Both the position numbers and the translations under genes were made by a program. Positions 11,244-22,289 of a stretch of 64,000 nt of DNA are shown one piece after another. Source of the stretch: Nissolia schottii (taxonomy: Eukaryota > Streptophyta > Magnoliopsida > Fabales > Fabaceae); contig QANU01019034.1 in the NCBI GenBank assembly GCA_003254905.1, positions 62,001 through 126,000 of the forward strand, given 5' to 3'. The notes beneath the pieces were generated by a model. The model saw only the letters and a list, made by a program, of their open reading frames with translations. It was not told the DNA's origin and did no database searches. Numbering within the stretch: the first letter of the stretch is position 1; every line of letters begins with the position of its first letter.

Positions 11244-14200
11244 TCAATGGTGATCATGATCGCTATGTCCATAAGGATCGCCACCGGGTCCCACCACTTC
11301 AAGCTGTAAAGGAAACCAAACAATTAGTTCCAATGAGCAGTAAAGGCCCCATTGACAGCAGACATTTGATTATTTTCAACTAAATTGATGTAAAGAATTG
11401 AAGTTCATTTATGCAAAAACTGTATTATGCATTGCGCAAACAACCATCTCAACAAGGAATGGCTATATAATCACCCTGTCAAGGAAGTACGGTTCTGTAA
11501 AGCAACTTTTATGCATTTTTAAGGCATAGGCAAGGTGTCTATGAATCAAACATGCAAACGCCAGCTCACACATACATTCAAACACTGACTTAGAGATGAC
11601 ACTAATTAAAACATAAAAAATCAAATTCCTGCAGAGTTTTAAATATTGGTTTGGTTTCAAATCAGCTCCATGCTAACATATTGCACCGGGGGGACATAAA
11701 AGGTTGATTTTTCTGATGTGTAACTACGTTTTGTGAGGCTGAAACCCATTTTGACAAATTGACCAGAACTTATACCGATGGCTTCAAATCTTAATCAATG
11801 CATAACAGCTTAAGTACAAGTGCAAGCAACAAGTAGATAATTTTCAATCTACATATATATCTTGACATTCAATTCCAAACCTGCCAGTAAGAACAAAATA
11901 CTAAATTTGACTCTCAAATTACCTTAAAATACTGTGAGCACACAGGACATTCATAAGGCTTGCCCTTCTCCAGCCAAAACCAGACAACATCGTGCTCATC
12001 CTCTGCAGTCAAAACAAGTTTTCACCTCAATACCATTGGCAAATTCTGGTAATTTTCACCACATTGTGAGGAAGCTCTCACGCAGGGATTTGTAAAGAAA
12101 AACAAGGGACATACCGCCTTCAACTCCAGGGCATCCAACTATCCTTCTATCATAGTAAGACTTTACAATAGCAGGTGCTTCCTAAAGACCAAAACAAATG
12201 ATGTAAGTGAACATAAATTAAAAATACTACAAAACCGTTATGCACACACAAACACGTTATATGCTAGGCTAATGTGAATCCAAATATAAAACTAAAACCA
12301 ATAGTAACACCAACAAAGCAAAAAGTCAAGAAGGTTAAGAACACCAATAAGGTTCAGTGGGGAATAAGAAACATCGGATCCCTTGTTATGAGGATAAAGA
12401 AGATTTTCCCACTTAAAATACATGTTGGATAGTGTAAAAGACCATGTCTCTGAGGGGATCGATTAAAGTGTGCATAAGAAAGAAATGTAGGGGCATTATG
12501 GGAAGAGTGAATCAGGGGCTGGGGGTGAACCATGTGTGCCATCTTAGCCTAACTAACTTGCCAACTCAGCAAGTTGGAGCGTGAGAAGTGCTGTGCAGGG
12601 AGGTCACTGTTGGGAAGGGATTATATGTAAGGGGAGTGGGGGTAAGGAAAAGCTAGGCAGATATATGAGATTAGTCTTGGGAGAGGCTGGGCTGTTATAG
12701 TACCCAGAATCTGTTTCTCTATTCTGTAATTCTGGCAATGCTACGTCTCATTTCCATCATATTCATTCATCTCTGTTTCTATCACTTTCCATATACTTGT
12801 TCTTCTATTATGCTAATCATGGCTTGGGACCTTACACAATCCAATCATCATTATTTTTTTCAGAATTACTTTTACTTTTAAACGTTTGCAAACATAAATA
12901 ACTTCACTGCAAACAAACTCACTTCAAGGGGTGAACATGGGTCGGGTCAGGTAGGACCCGCCCATGTCACCGATCCAACCCGCCTATCAGCGGGTGGGTC
13001 AGGTCGGGTAAAATTGACATTTTCTTATAGGTTCCCGCCACCAGCCCGGGTCGGGTTAAGTTAGGCGGGTCGGCGGATGACCCGCCCTCCCTTTTTTTTT
13101 TAAAAAACTAATTTTTTTTTTTAAAAATCAATTTCTTTTTCAAAAAATCCATTTTTTAATAGAAAAAAAGCTATTATTTTTTAAAAAAATAGACAACTAT
13201 TATTTAAATTAAAAAAATCTATTTTTTAATTTAAAACAACCATATTTTAATAATTAAAAATTAAAAGTAATATATATAGGCGGGTCACGGGTCGGGTCGG
13301 GTTGAGAGGTAGGGACCCGAGACTAGACCCAAATAATATGGCGGATCCAACCCATGTTCACCCCTACTTCAAAGTCAAGTTTACAGAATCTAAACCACAC
13401 ACTAACCTTTGTGCCGAAAGGACCTTCAGGATGGTCTATTTCAAGAATATCCCTTCCCTACAAAAAAACAAAAGAAATAGATTAAAATTTACAAAAAAAA
13501 AAAAAAAGAGTCATCCTTCAATTCAAATGACAAAAAGCACCAACTGTGCAGCTAAAAGGCTCATACGACTAAAATTGGAATTAGGACCTTATACCACTAT
13601 CATGCTTGCATTTGCTTAATTTGTAGCAAAATAATTGCTTTATACATGAACAGGAAAAAGAGGGTCGGCATCAGCGCAACATGAAGGCTGTTGCCTTGTG
13701 ATCTGCAAGTCAAAGATTCAAATCTAGGGAACAACCATTCTGCTTGCAGGGATAAAATTGTGTACATCTATCCTCCTCACAAACTAATAGAGGGGAACCT
13801 CGTGCACTAGGGTGCCCTTTTTATACATGAACAGTAAAAACTAATACTCTTATTGAGACTAGAACTCATGTCATAAGGACAAAAAATGGATTTATGAATG
13901 AAACAGAAAAAAACGCAGTATTTACATACAAAAGCATCCAGTTATTGAGGGGAAAGTCTAATATATCGCTAATGCCGATTCAGTATCAAGTAAGACAGAA
14001 ACAAAGCATTGGATTATAAAACTCTTCTTTGGTGTCAACATAATAGCTAGTAGCTACCAATTATGGGACATACAATGCATTACAGAAGTGTGATCATTAC
14101 AGAAAAGAAAATCTCTCAAAAGCCGTTTTGGTTACAAAATAAGTTAGTACAGATAGGAACTAATAGCAGTGATATTCAACACGAAGGATTTTATACGAAA

Positions 14201-14623
14201 TGTATTGCTAGTGCAGAAATCTCGTAATTTCGGTACATAATATTTTCGCATTATTACGCGTAAGAATCGTATTGGTAGGGAATGAGGAAGAGAGTGACCT
14301 CGAGAACGGCCTGAATCTCCTCGCGCTCGTGCCCAGTTGCAATTGGAATTACATCCTCAACCCTAATTTTCACCGAACCACCTGCATTAACCAATAAAAT
14401 AACAACAATAAGAAGAGGGATCGAACAATAAATCATTCAATCGGAGAACGAAAAAGAGGGAACGAATAATACCTGATTGGGTGGCGACGTGGCGGGTGAA
14501 GACGGGGGCGGAGGCAGGAGCTGCGGCGGCGGCGAATCGGAGGGCGGCGGAAGCGGATCGGGTACGAGAAGGTAGCGATTCGGTTAGGGATTTGAGCTGA
14601 GAAGAGATGAGCCTCCGCCACAT
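11244..14623 (-). CDS. COX5B: Cytochrome c oxidase subunit 5b, mitochondrial
   Basis: Nuclear-encoded zinc-binding subunit of respiratory complex IV in the mitochondrial inner membrane. Six exons on the minus strand, in transcript order: 14473-14623, 14299-14381, 13407-13457, 12115-12181, 11923-12002, 11244-11303. Joins are GT-AG and in frame, summing to 492 nt, or 163 residues. Exon 1 encodes MWRRLISSQLKS followed by a long Arg/Ala/Ser-rich stretch without acidic residues until late, as expected for a mitochondrial presequence. The mature part shows VEDVIPIATGHEREE, IDHPEGPFGTKEAPAIVKS, YYDRRIVGCPGVEG, EDEHDVVWFWLEKG and the zinc-site CPVC at residues 136-139. It ends with a Gly/His-rich tail (GHSDHDHH). 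Size and order match plant COX5b. The intron after exon 3 (12182-13406) carries a MITE-like element and the intron after exon 2 (13458-14298) carries a SINE. Confidence 0.95.
12927..13365. mobile_element. Non-autonomous hAT-like MITE in a COX5b intron
   Basis: The element begins AGGGGTGAACATGGGT and ends with the reverse complement, ACCCATGTTCACCCCT. It is flanked by direct repeats ACTTCA (12921-12926 and 13366-13371). Both arms are rich in GGGTCGGGT-type phrases, while the middle (about 13090-13280) is A/T homopolymer-like. It is 439 bp with no coding capacity. The terminal AGGGGTG is of the kind seen in hAT elements, but the recognisable duplication is 6 bp rather than 8, so the superfamily is uncertain. 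Confidence 0.7.
13654..13819 (+). mobile_element. tRNA-derived SINE in a COX5b intron
   Basis: The sequence follows the plan of tRNA-type plant SINEs. It has a head with CAGCGCAACATGAAGGCTGT, a B-box-like AGATTCAAATCT, and a tail ending GTGCACTAGGGTGCCCTTTT. The 15 bp direct repeats TTTATACATGAACAG at 13639-13653 and 13820-13834 bracket it exactly, which is a target-site duplication from retroposition. It is inserted opposite to the COX5b transcript. It is old enough that the head is degraded. Confidence 0.8.
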
Positions 14624-15086
14624 GGTGGTTTGATCTGAGGGTCGTTACGGCGTCGTTTGATCGAAACGTAATGGAAAGCCTTTTGTTTGGTGAAAATGGA
14701 GCTGAGGGTAGTAGTATAGTAGTCAGTGGCGAACATGCTTTTCGCAAGCGCATCATGGGCCAAACACCAAGCCCATGGCACGTGAGCCATGCCCACGACG
14801 CACGTGCCAATCGAACCGATCCCTATCGTGTGACTCTACGAGTATAGAAGCATTTTGCGGTGACCGTCTATCATTTTGCTCACCACATTTTATTTTATTT
14901 TTGGGTTAAGTAATTTTTTTTTTCTTGATGAATTGTAAATTTTAATTTTGCACTCTATTAAAAATAATTTTTGGATTGAGTACTCTCTTAAAAAAAATAT
15001 TTTTAATTTTTGACATTAAGTTAGACCATTTATGATTACATAACGAATGGAAGGTACGTAGACTCGGACTGTTAAATTTTATATGC
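14624..15086. other. COX5b 5' flank up to the Copia-1 insertion
   Basis: This should contain the COX5b leader and promoter. A block around 14740-14800 has repeated GCCCATGGCACGTG-like phrases (a G-box core CACGTG at 14779-14784 and an ACGCACGTGCC block at 14797-14807), followed by A/T-rich sequence. No further gene is visible; overlapping short frames come from the GC-rich COX5b exon 1 region. Confidence 0.5.
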
Positions 15087-15091
15087 ATGTT

Positions 15092-15412
15092 TGATAAAAC
15101 TGAGAAACCTCGCTGGTGCCATGACAGCAATGGCAGCAGAAGAAAAAAACTGAAAGCAGAGAGATTGATCTGAATTGATCTTGATTTCAATAGAATGAAA
15201 AAAGTGAAGTACAAGAGCTAATCGTCTACATATATATACAATGAGACTACGGTGGCTTGATGCACAAGTCACATCAAAACTAACTAACTAACAACTTCTA
15301 ACAGACTTGACTAATCTTACAGCAGCAGTGGCTTGCTGAACAAGTAACCACAATTTGCTTTCTAATTTTATAAATACAAGACAAAACTACAATTTGTCTT
15401 CCATAGTTAACA
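15092..15412 (-). repeat. Copia-1 3' LTR
   Basis: 321 bp, beginning TGATAAAACTGAG and ending TAGTTAACA on the plus strand. It matches the copy at 21507-21827 almost exactly. The run CCCCCCCG just inside it is the polypurine tract read on the other strand. Confidence 0.95.
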
Positions 15413-18400
15413 CCCCCCCGCAAGCTGGATTGGGTGAATGAATTGAGAACAAGCCAAGCTTGAGTAAAAAACTGTTGAAAGGTCCTGGGGGAAGGGGTTT
15501 TGTGAGGACTTTTGCCACTTGATGCTTAGTTGATATGGGCTGCAGTGTGATGAGGCCAGTTTGCAATTTTTCTCTTATTATATGGCAATCTATCTCATTA
15601 TGCTTAGTCCTTTCATGCATTACTGGATTGGAGGCCAACTGAATAGCTGATTGGTTGTCATAATGGATGATAATTGGCTGCGGGTGAGGAATGCCAAAGT
15701 CAGACATTAGATAGGATAGCCATTGTGCTTCACAAGTGGGCTGACTCAGTGCCCTATATTCAGCTTCTGATGAGGACTTTGAAACAATGGATTGCTTCTT
15801 ACTCTTCCAAGAATCCAGGGAAGAACCAAGATAAAAACATAAGCCAGTCATGGACTTTCTTGTATCTAAACAAGCACCCCAATCTGAGTTTGAGTATCCT
15901 GTTAGCAACAGGTTTGAGCAGAAAATTTGATCCCAGCAGCAGGAGAGTTCTTGAGATACCTCACAATTCGGTGTGCTGCTTGCATGTGTTCATCAGTTGC
16001 ACAATCCAGAAATTGACTCAGTTTGCTCAGAGCAAAGGAGATATCTGGTCTGGTGTTGGTGAGATAGATGAGCTTGCCAATGAGCCTTCTATATGCTGTT
16101 ACATCTGTCAGGGGAGTTCCTGAATTTCTGCTCAATTTGTTGTGGTAATCCATAGGAGTTGCTGCAGGTTTATAGGCAAGTAAACCACAGTCCTTAATTA
16201 ATTCCAATGCATACTTTCTCTGGTAAAGATGAATCCCACAGCTCGACCTTGCAACCTCCATGCCCAGGAAATATTTCAGCTGTCCTATATCTTTGATTTT
16301 GAACAAATCATCCAAGAGCTGCTTGACAGAATTAATTTCCTCAATGTCATCACCTGCTAGAACTAAATCATCAACATAAACTAGGATAGCAGTGTAGCCA
16401 TGGTTAGTTTTCTTAGTGAAGAGGGAGTAATCAGCCTTAGACTGAATATAATGCTGCTGCAGCAGGACTGAAGTGAGTTTCAGGTTCCACTGCCTACTTG
16501 CTTGCTTAAGGCCATATAATGACTTTTGTAACTTGTATGCTAAACCTGGCTTGGTGACAGGCAAGCCTTGAGGAATTTTCATGTACACTTCCTCAAATAG
16601 ATCTCCATGCAAGAAGGCTGTATTCACATCGAGTTGGTGCAAATGCCAACCTTTGGCAGCAGTGATAGCAAGCAGTAGCCTCACCATTGTCATTTTCACC
16701 ACAGGGCTGAATGTTTCAGCATAGTCAATGCCATAGGTTTGATTAAACCCTTTGGCCACTAGCCTGGCCTTATATCTCTCAACACTTCCATCAGGGTTCA
16801 ATTTCACTTTGAAAACCCATTTGCTCCCTATGGCCTTCTTGTGAGGAGGCAGTTCAGTTAATATCCATGTTTCATTTGCCTCAAGAGCCAACAATTCAGC
16901 TTTGATTGCATCTTGCCAACACTCATGAGCCACGGCTTCTTTGTAGGTTGTGGGTTCATGGATGGATGATAAGGCTAATGCATAGTATTTATGAGATGCA
17001 GATAAGGAATCATAAGAGAGGTAGTTGGAAATTGGGTACCTGACTTGATGATCAGTGTAGTTAGCTGCTGATGTAGACAAGGCACAGTGCTAATCTTGCA
17101 GGTAGCTCGGGGGTCTTCTAGCTCTGCTTGATTTTCATGTATCTGCTGTCTCAGGTAGTGTTGGAAAGGCTGTAGGAATCTGAATTTGCTGTGATTCAGG
17201 GTCAGAATATGGTGTTGTATTAGTGATAGGTGAGGGTATAGGGGAATCAGGTGTGGGAACATGATGTGGTAGGGTCAGGGCTGGTTCAGGTGTAGAGGCT
17301 GGTTCAGGGGTAGAGGTTGGTTCAGGTTCAGTGAAAGGGTCAAGGTTAATGGTGTTTGGAAAAATTGGTGTCTGTGGAGGAAGATCAAGTATGTTATCTG
17401 TAAGATGAGGGAAATGTTGCTCATAGAACTTGACACTCCTGGACAGGAATATCTCTTTGGTTTTAAGGTCATACAGCAGGAATCCCTTGGTTCCTGATTT
17501 GTACCCTAAAAACATGCTTTTTCGAGCCCTGGATTGCAGCTTAGTTCTGTAATTTTGGAGGGTTGTGGCATAAGCTAGACAGCCAAATACTTTGAGGTGC
17601 TGGAGGTCAGGCTGGGATATATGCAGGGCTGCATATGGTGTGTTATATTTGAGATAAGAACTTGGTAGCCTGTTGATGAGGTGGATAGCATGGGCAACAG
17701 CAAAATGCCAAAAGCTGTGTGGCAGATTAGATTGAAAGATTAAGGCTCTAGCCATTGCCAAGATATGCTGATGTTTCCTCTCCACTACTCCATTTTGCTG
17801 AGGAGTTTCCACACAGGTTATGTGGTGAATAATGCCTTGAGCATTGTAAAATGATGATAGCTTGAATTCAGGTCCATTGTCTGTCCTGATACATCTTACT
17901 TTTGCCCGAAATTGTCTTTCAGCCATCAACACAAAGCTTTGAACTAGATCAGCAGCCTCTGATTTTAATTTCATAAAGTATGCCCATGTAAAACGCGTGT
18001 GATCATCAACTATGGTTAGAAAATACGTAAAACCATGACTAGATGGAACTGATAAGGGACCCCAAATGTCAATGTACAGTAAATCAAAGGCAGAATCAGT
18101 AGTAGAATGGCTAATGGGAAAGGGTAATTTCTTTTGTTTTGCAAATTGACATGAATCACAAGGAGTGTTTACATCTTTATTACATTTGATAAAAGGAAAA
18201 ATGGCTTGCAAACTATCTAGCTTCTTGTATGAGGGATGTCCCAATCTGAGATGCCACAACTGGGAATTGTTGGCAACAATGTTGTTGATGCTGTGCAGTA
18301 AAGGTATGCCTGCTGCAGTTGACTCCAAGTAGTAGAGGCCTTGTCTAGAGCTAGCTACACCAATCATCCTCAAAGATGGCATGGCCTGTATCTCACATTG

Positions 18401-21091
18401 GGTTTTAGTAAAAGACAATTGGCATGGTAAATGAGCAGTTAATTTAGAGACAGATATGAGATTGAACGTGAAATTGGGAATGTATAGCACATTAGTGAGA
18501 ATTAGATGTTTGGAAAAGAAAACATTGCCTGCAATGTTTGTAGTGATCTGGCTACCATCTGGAAGCTTCAAGAAAACAGGTTTAATTTTCTTAAATGAAT
18601 GAAATGAATGCAAAGAGTGGATTATGTGATCTGTGGCACCAGTGTCAAGGATCCAGGTTGTAGGATTCGATGTGTGAAATGCAGATGTATGTGTGTTACC
18701 TGTGGGTGAAGTTTGCTATGGTTCGTGTATGGTAACTTGATTGGCAATTCTGGTTTGTGGCTCATTGTGTTGGATCAAGTCAATCAAAGCCTTATATTGA
18801 TCATGAGTAAACTAAAAACTGGAACCATCACAGGTCTCTCTCTGAGATACAATGCTACAGTTGTCATCAGAATCAGCATCTTCTGCAACATTAGTGATGT
18901 TGTTTGCTGTCTTCCCTCTGTGCTTCTTTTGCATATGAGGTGGGTAGCCAATCTTCTTGAAACACTCATGTTCTAAATGTCTTGTACCCCCACAGTTATT
19001 GCAATGTTTAAAATAGTAGGATGGGCTTCTACCTCTTGGTGGAGGTTTGGAACTCTGGTTCCTGGATCAGCCTCTGGAATCAGCAACTGGTTTAGCACCA
19101 GTGACAATAGCAGCAACAGGTCTAGGGTCATCAAACTCCATGTTAAACTGTCGCTCTTGTTGTAACAGTAATGAAAGAACCTTATTAATGTCAGGGACAG
19201 GCTCCATGAGCATTATTTGAGACCTCACATTGCTGTAATTTTCACTCAAACCTCTGAGAAACCGGATCACATAGTCATGATCTCTATATTCCCTAATAAT
19301 GCCAAGACCACATGTACATCTCATAGGACACTAGCATGTAGGAATGGGTCTAAAATTTTCCAATTCATCCTAATATGTCTTCAGTTGAGAATAATAAGAG
19401 GTGATAGGGAGATCACCTTGATGAAGAGAAAAGATGAGTTCTTGTAATTCAGCAATTCTATACAAGTCACCTTGATGGTACCTTCTCTTAAGATCCTTCC
19501 ACAAATCAGCAGCATTTTCTGTCCAAATTATGCTAGACATAATTTTTGGAGAAAGTGAGTTGGTGATCCAACCAAGGACAAAGGTATTGCACCTGTCCCA
19601 TGCTGAGAAGAGAAGATCCTCCTCATCCGGTTGAGAGATTCGACCATCCACAAATTGAAACTTGTTCTTGCCTTTCAAGATCAAGCGCATGGCTCTTGCC
19701 CAATGATGGTAATTGTGAAGAAAACTCTTCCTCTGACCATTGATGGCGTGGTTTTGATGACGACAACAACACCAACAAAAAGCAGAAAAAGAGAAGACTC
19801 GAGGGAAGACTCAAACAAGATTAAAGAATCTCAAGCTCAAGCTGCACATCTAAAAAGGTTTAAGATTTTAAACCCTAGAGTCAATAGTTAGCACATGTTA
19901 ATATATTAAGGTTAATGGCTCAAAGCTTTTCATCACAAACATGTCTAACATTTTTCTTAAAACCCTAGAAGCATTTGGGAACATTTTTCAAAGGGTTTTA
20001 ACACTTAAACTCGGGTTTTGCATGGTTAATCGATTACCATGCTTGTGTAATCGATTACCAGCACTTTGAATTCAAAAATATTCAAGTTTTGAATGGTGTA
20101 ATCGATTACCAACCCGCAGTAATCGATTACCAGCTTTTGAAATTTGAAAATATGGCCGTTTCTTGTGTGTAATCGATTACAGCCTTTGGTTAATCGATTA
20201 CATGCTCGAATGGGTGTGTTTTTTCATGAAACAATGCGTTGTTTTGCATCATATGCTTTGGCATTGGTTCATGAACAGGCACCTCTGCCTATATATTGCA
20301 GAATTCGTGCAGAACCCAACACATACAATCAGAACTTCATTCTCTCATTGATTCTTACAATTTTCACATGTTCTGATCAAAGTTCTGATCATAATTTTCA
20401 AAGTCTTTTTCAATCCTAACTCAGAAAAGCATTGAGCCTTAACTTTCATATCTTTGAGTGCTTTCTATTCAGGATTATCCCTCCCTGAGTTTAGGATTGT
20501 TACAAAGCCATTGTACAAATCTTCTTCAAAACAATTTGGTTATTGTAAACACCGTGGTTTTCGGTGTAGTGTTCTGATCATCACCGTAGGGTTCGGTGAA
20601 GACATTGTGTAACCAGGAGAACGGGTTTGTTCTCTTGTAGTTGTCGGTGTAAGTGCCTCGGGTGTGAGGTTGTACACAACACAAGTTTACATAGTGGAAA
20701 AATCCCTGAATCAGAACAGGGGACTGGACGCAGCCTTCGGTTTGTGAAGGTGAACCAGGATAAATTCTCCGGTGTGAATTTTCTTATCCCTACACTTTTA
20801 CATTCAGCAATTTACAATTTCCGCTGCATTTAACATCTTATCTATTTGATAATTGCTGGGTCTTGTTCTAAAATTGGGGATTAGGGTTTCAAACTTTTCA
20901 AAGAACCAAAATCTGAGAAAAACAAGTAAAACCTAATTCACCCCCCTCTTAGGTTGCTATCCTGAGTTACAGTAATTTCTTTCATTCAGAACTTGAGAAA
21001 CAAGTGCAGCCCCAGGGTTCTCACTAGGGTCAAGGTAAAATGGTGATAAAGGATCTCTAGATGGATCAGAAAATGGATTGATGTCAACCAT
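15387..21091 (-). pseudogene. Copia-1 gag-pol polyprotein, disrupted
   Basis: Read on the minus strand, the original start ATG is at 21089-21091 (MVDINPFSDPS) and the frame is broken by the nested insertion at 19714-20973. Downstream are gag (19370-19690), a CCHC zinc knuckle near 18965-19010, a pre-integrase and integrase region (17135-18613, with ETPQQNGVVERKHQHI), reverse transcriptase (15902-17080, with YVDDLVLAG) and RNase H (15387-15908). At least four in-frame stops are seen: two in gag near 19333 and 19374, one ending the frame at 17135, and one near 17090. A frameshift lies near 15905, before RNase H. The copy at 39522-43808 is the closest intact relative in the window. Confidence 0.9.
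19714..20973 (+). mobile_element. Nested solo LTR (1.26 kb) inside Copia-1 gag
   Basis: Comparison with Copia-2 shows that gag continuity is broken exactly here. The insert starts TGTGAAG and ends GTTACA, and both sides carry the 5 bp repeat GTAAT (19709-19713 and 20974-20978), the signature of LTR-element integration. There is no internal coding region, so it is best read as a solo LTR left by recombination. A TATA-like CTATATAT at about 20288 suggests plus orientation. The insert holds six copies of the palindrome TAATCGATTA between 20026 and 20202. The parent family was not identified. Confidence 0.8.
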
Positions 21092-21497
21092 GATTTCAGA
21101 TTCTTGAATCAAGAAACAGTAACAGAAACCAAGGTGTGCAGAACTTCAGAGAGAAACAAATGAATAATGCTGTGTAGCAATTGTAGAGAATCGTATAACA
21201 GAAAGATGAGCACAGATCAAGTGCTAAAGATGATGAAAAATGATTATCAAAAGATCGACATAATCACAAGCAACCACTCAGCAAATCAACAAAGCAAATT
21301 TCACCACAAGAAATCTGTATCAAGAAAACAGAACCTGATGAAATTGATTTACTGAAATTGTTCCAAATGGTGATCTTGATCCACAGGCAAAGCAAGATCA
21401 GCAGCAATTTGCCATACCAAGACTCCAAGGAAAAATGCAGCAAGGATGCATGTGAATCGTGTAGAGGAAGAGGAAAGAAGGATCAATGAAGGCTAAA

Positions 21498-21506
21498 CTG
21501 ATACCA
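21498..21506 (-). other. Copia-1 primer binding site
   Basis: On the minus strand TGGTATCAG directly follows the LTR end. This is the complement of the 3' end of initiator methionine tRNA, used by many plant copia elements to prime reverse transcription. Confidence 0.9.
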
Positions 21507-21827
21507 TGATAAAACTGAGAAACCTCGCTGGTGCCATGACAACAATGGCAGCAGAAGAAAAAAACTGGAAGCAGAGAGATTGATCTGAATTGATCTTGAT
21601 TTCAATAGAATGAAAAAAGTGAAGTACAAGAGCTAATCGTCTACATATATATACAATGAGACTACGGTGGCTTGATGCACAAGTCACATCAAAACTAACT
21701 AACTAACAACTTCTAACAGACTTGACTAATCTTACAGCAGCAGTGGCTTGCTGAACAAGTAACCACAATTTGGTTTCTAATTTTATAAATACAAGACAAA
21801 ACCACAATTTGTCTTCCATAGTTAACA
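21507..21827 (-). repeat. Copia-1 5' LTR
   Basis: 321 bp, the partner of 15092-15412, with the same ends and only a few substitutions. In transcript sense it is the upstream LTR, because the primer site lies beside it. Confidence 0.95.
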
Positions 21828-21832
21828 ATGTT

Positions 21833-22091
21833 TTATAAGATATGAACTTTTAATCCAACGACCGTTTTTTTTAAAAAAAATATACATCATTAAAAAATTA
21901 TTAAATGATATAAAAATTGGTTAATGTTGCACCAATGTAATTTGATCGTAACTCCCTTATTTTACTAACATATCTATGTTCACTTGTTGATTGTGTGAGG
22001 ATTGAGCAGATTTTCCAAATAGAAATTAATTTTATTACACTTTCAAAGTTAACATGTGCAGTATCATATAATAAATTTGTGTATTCACCCA

Positions 22092-22139
<48 letters not shown>

Positions 22140-22289
22140 ACAAGATTGTGTGACATGTTACTTCCTAAGATTTGTAATCAAAGATTTTATTTTTGTTTGA
22201 GATGTTATTCTCAAAGTGTGACTTGTATGCACATAACATATATAATATGAGATTGTACCCTCAAATATTTGATCTCCGCGACTTAAATT
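21833..22289. other. Intergenic spacer with (AT)n
   Basis: A/T-rich spacer between Copia-1 and the beta-galactosidase pseudogene. An AT microsatellite occupies about 22094-22131 and runs into a short AC repeat. Nothing else is recognised. Confidence 0.7.

Larger units (their letters stand above)
15092..21827 (-). mobile_element. Ty1/copia LTR retrotransposon, decayed (Copia-1)
   Basis: A full-length element with two 321 bp LTRs (TG...CA ends), 5 bp target duplications ATGTT at 15087-15091 and 21828-21832, a tRNA-iMet-type primer site next to the right LTR, and a G-rich polypurine tract next to the left LTR. Coding order on the minus strand is gag, protease, integrase, reverse transcriptase, RNase H, which defines Ty1/copia. 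By eye the LTRs differ at about four of 321 positions, so the insertion is not very old. The internal region carries stop codons, a frameshift and a 1.26 kb nested insertion. Confidence 0.95.

Noticed and set aside
14433-14810. 125-residue Arg/Pro-rich frame overlapping the start of COX5b.
   Set aside because: It is a shadow of the GC-rich COX5b exon 1 in another frame; the COX5b reading is supported by a full six-exon match.
21498-21506. tRNA-like matches beside the copia LTRs.
   Set aside because: They are only the 9 bp primer-site complements to tRNA-iMet; no cloverleaf surrounds them. No tRNA or rRNA gene was recognised in the window.
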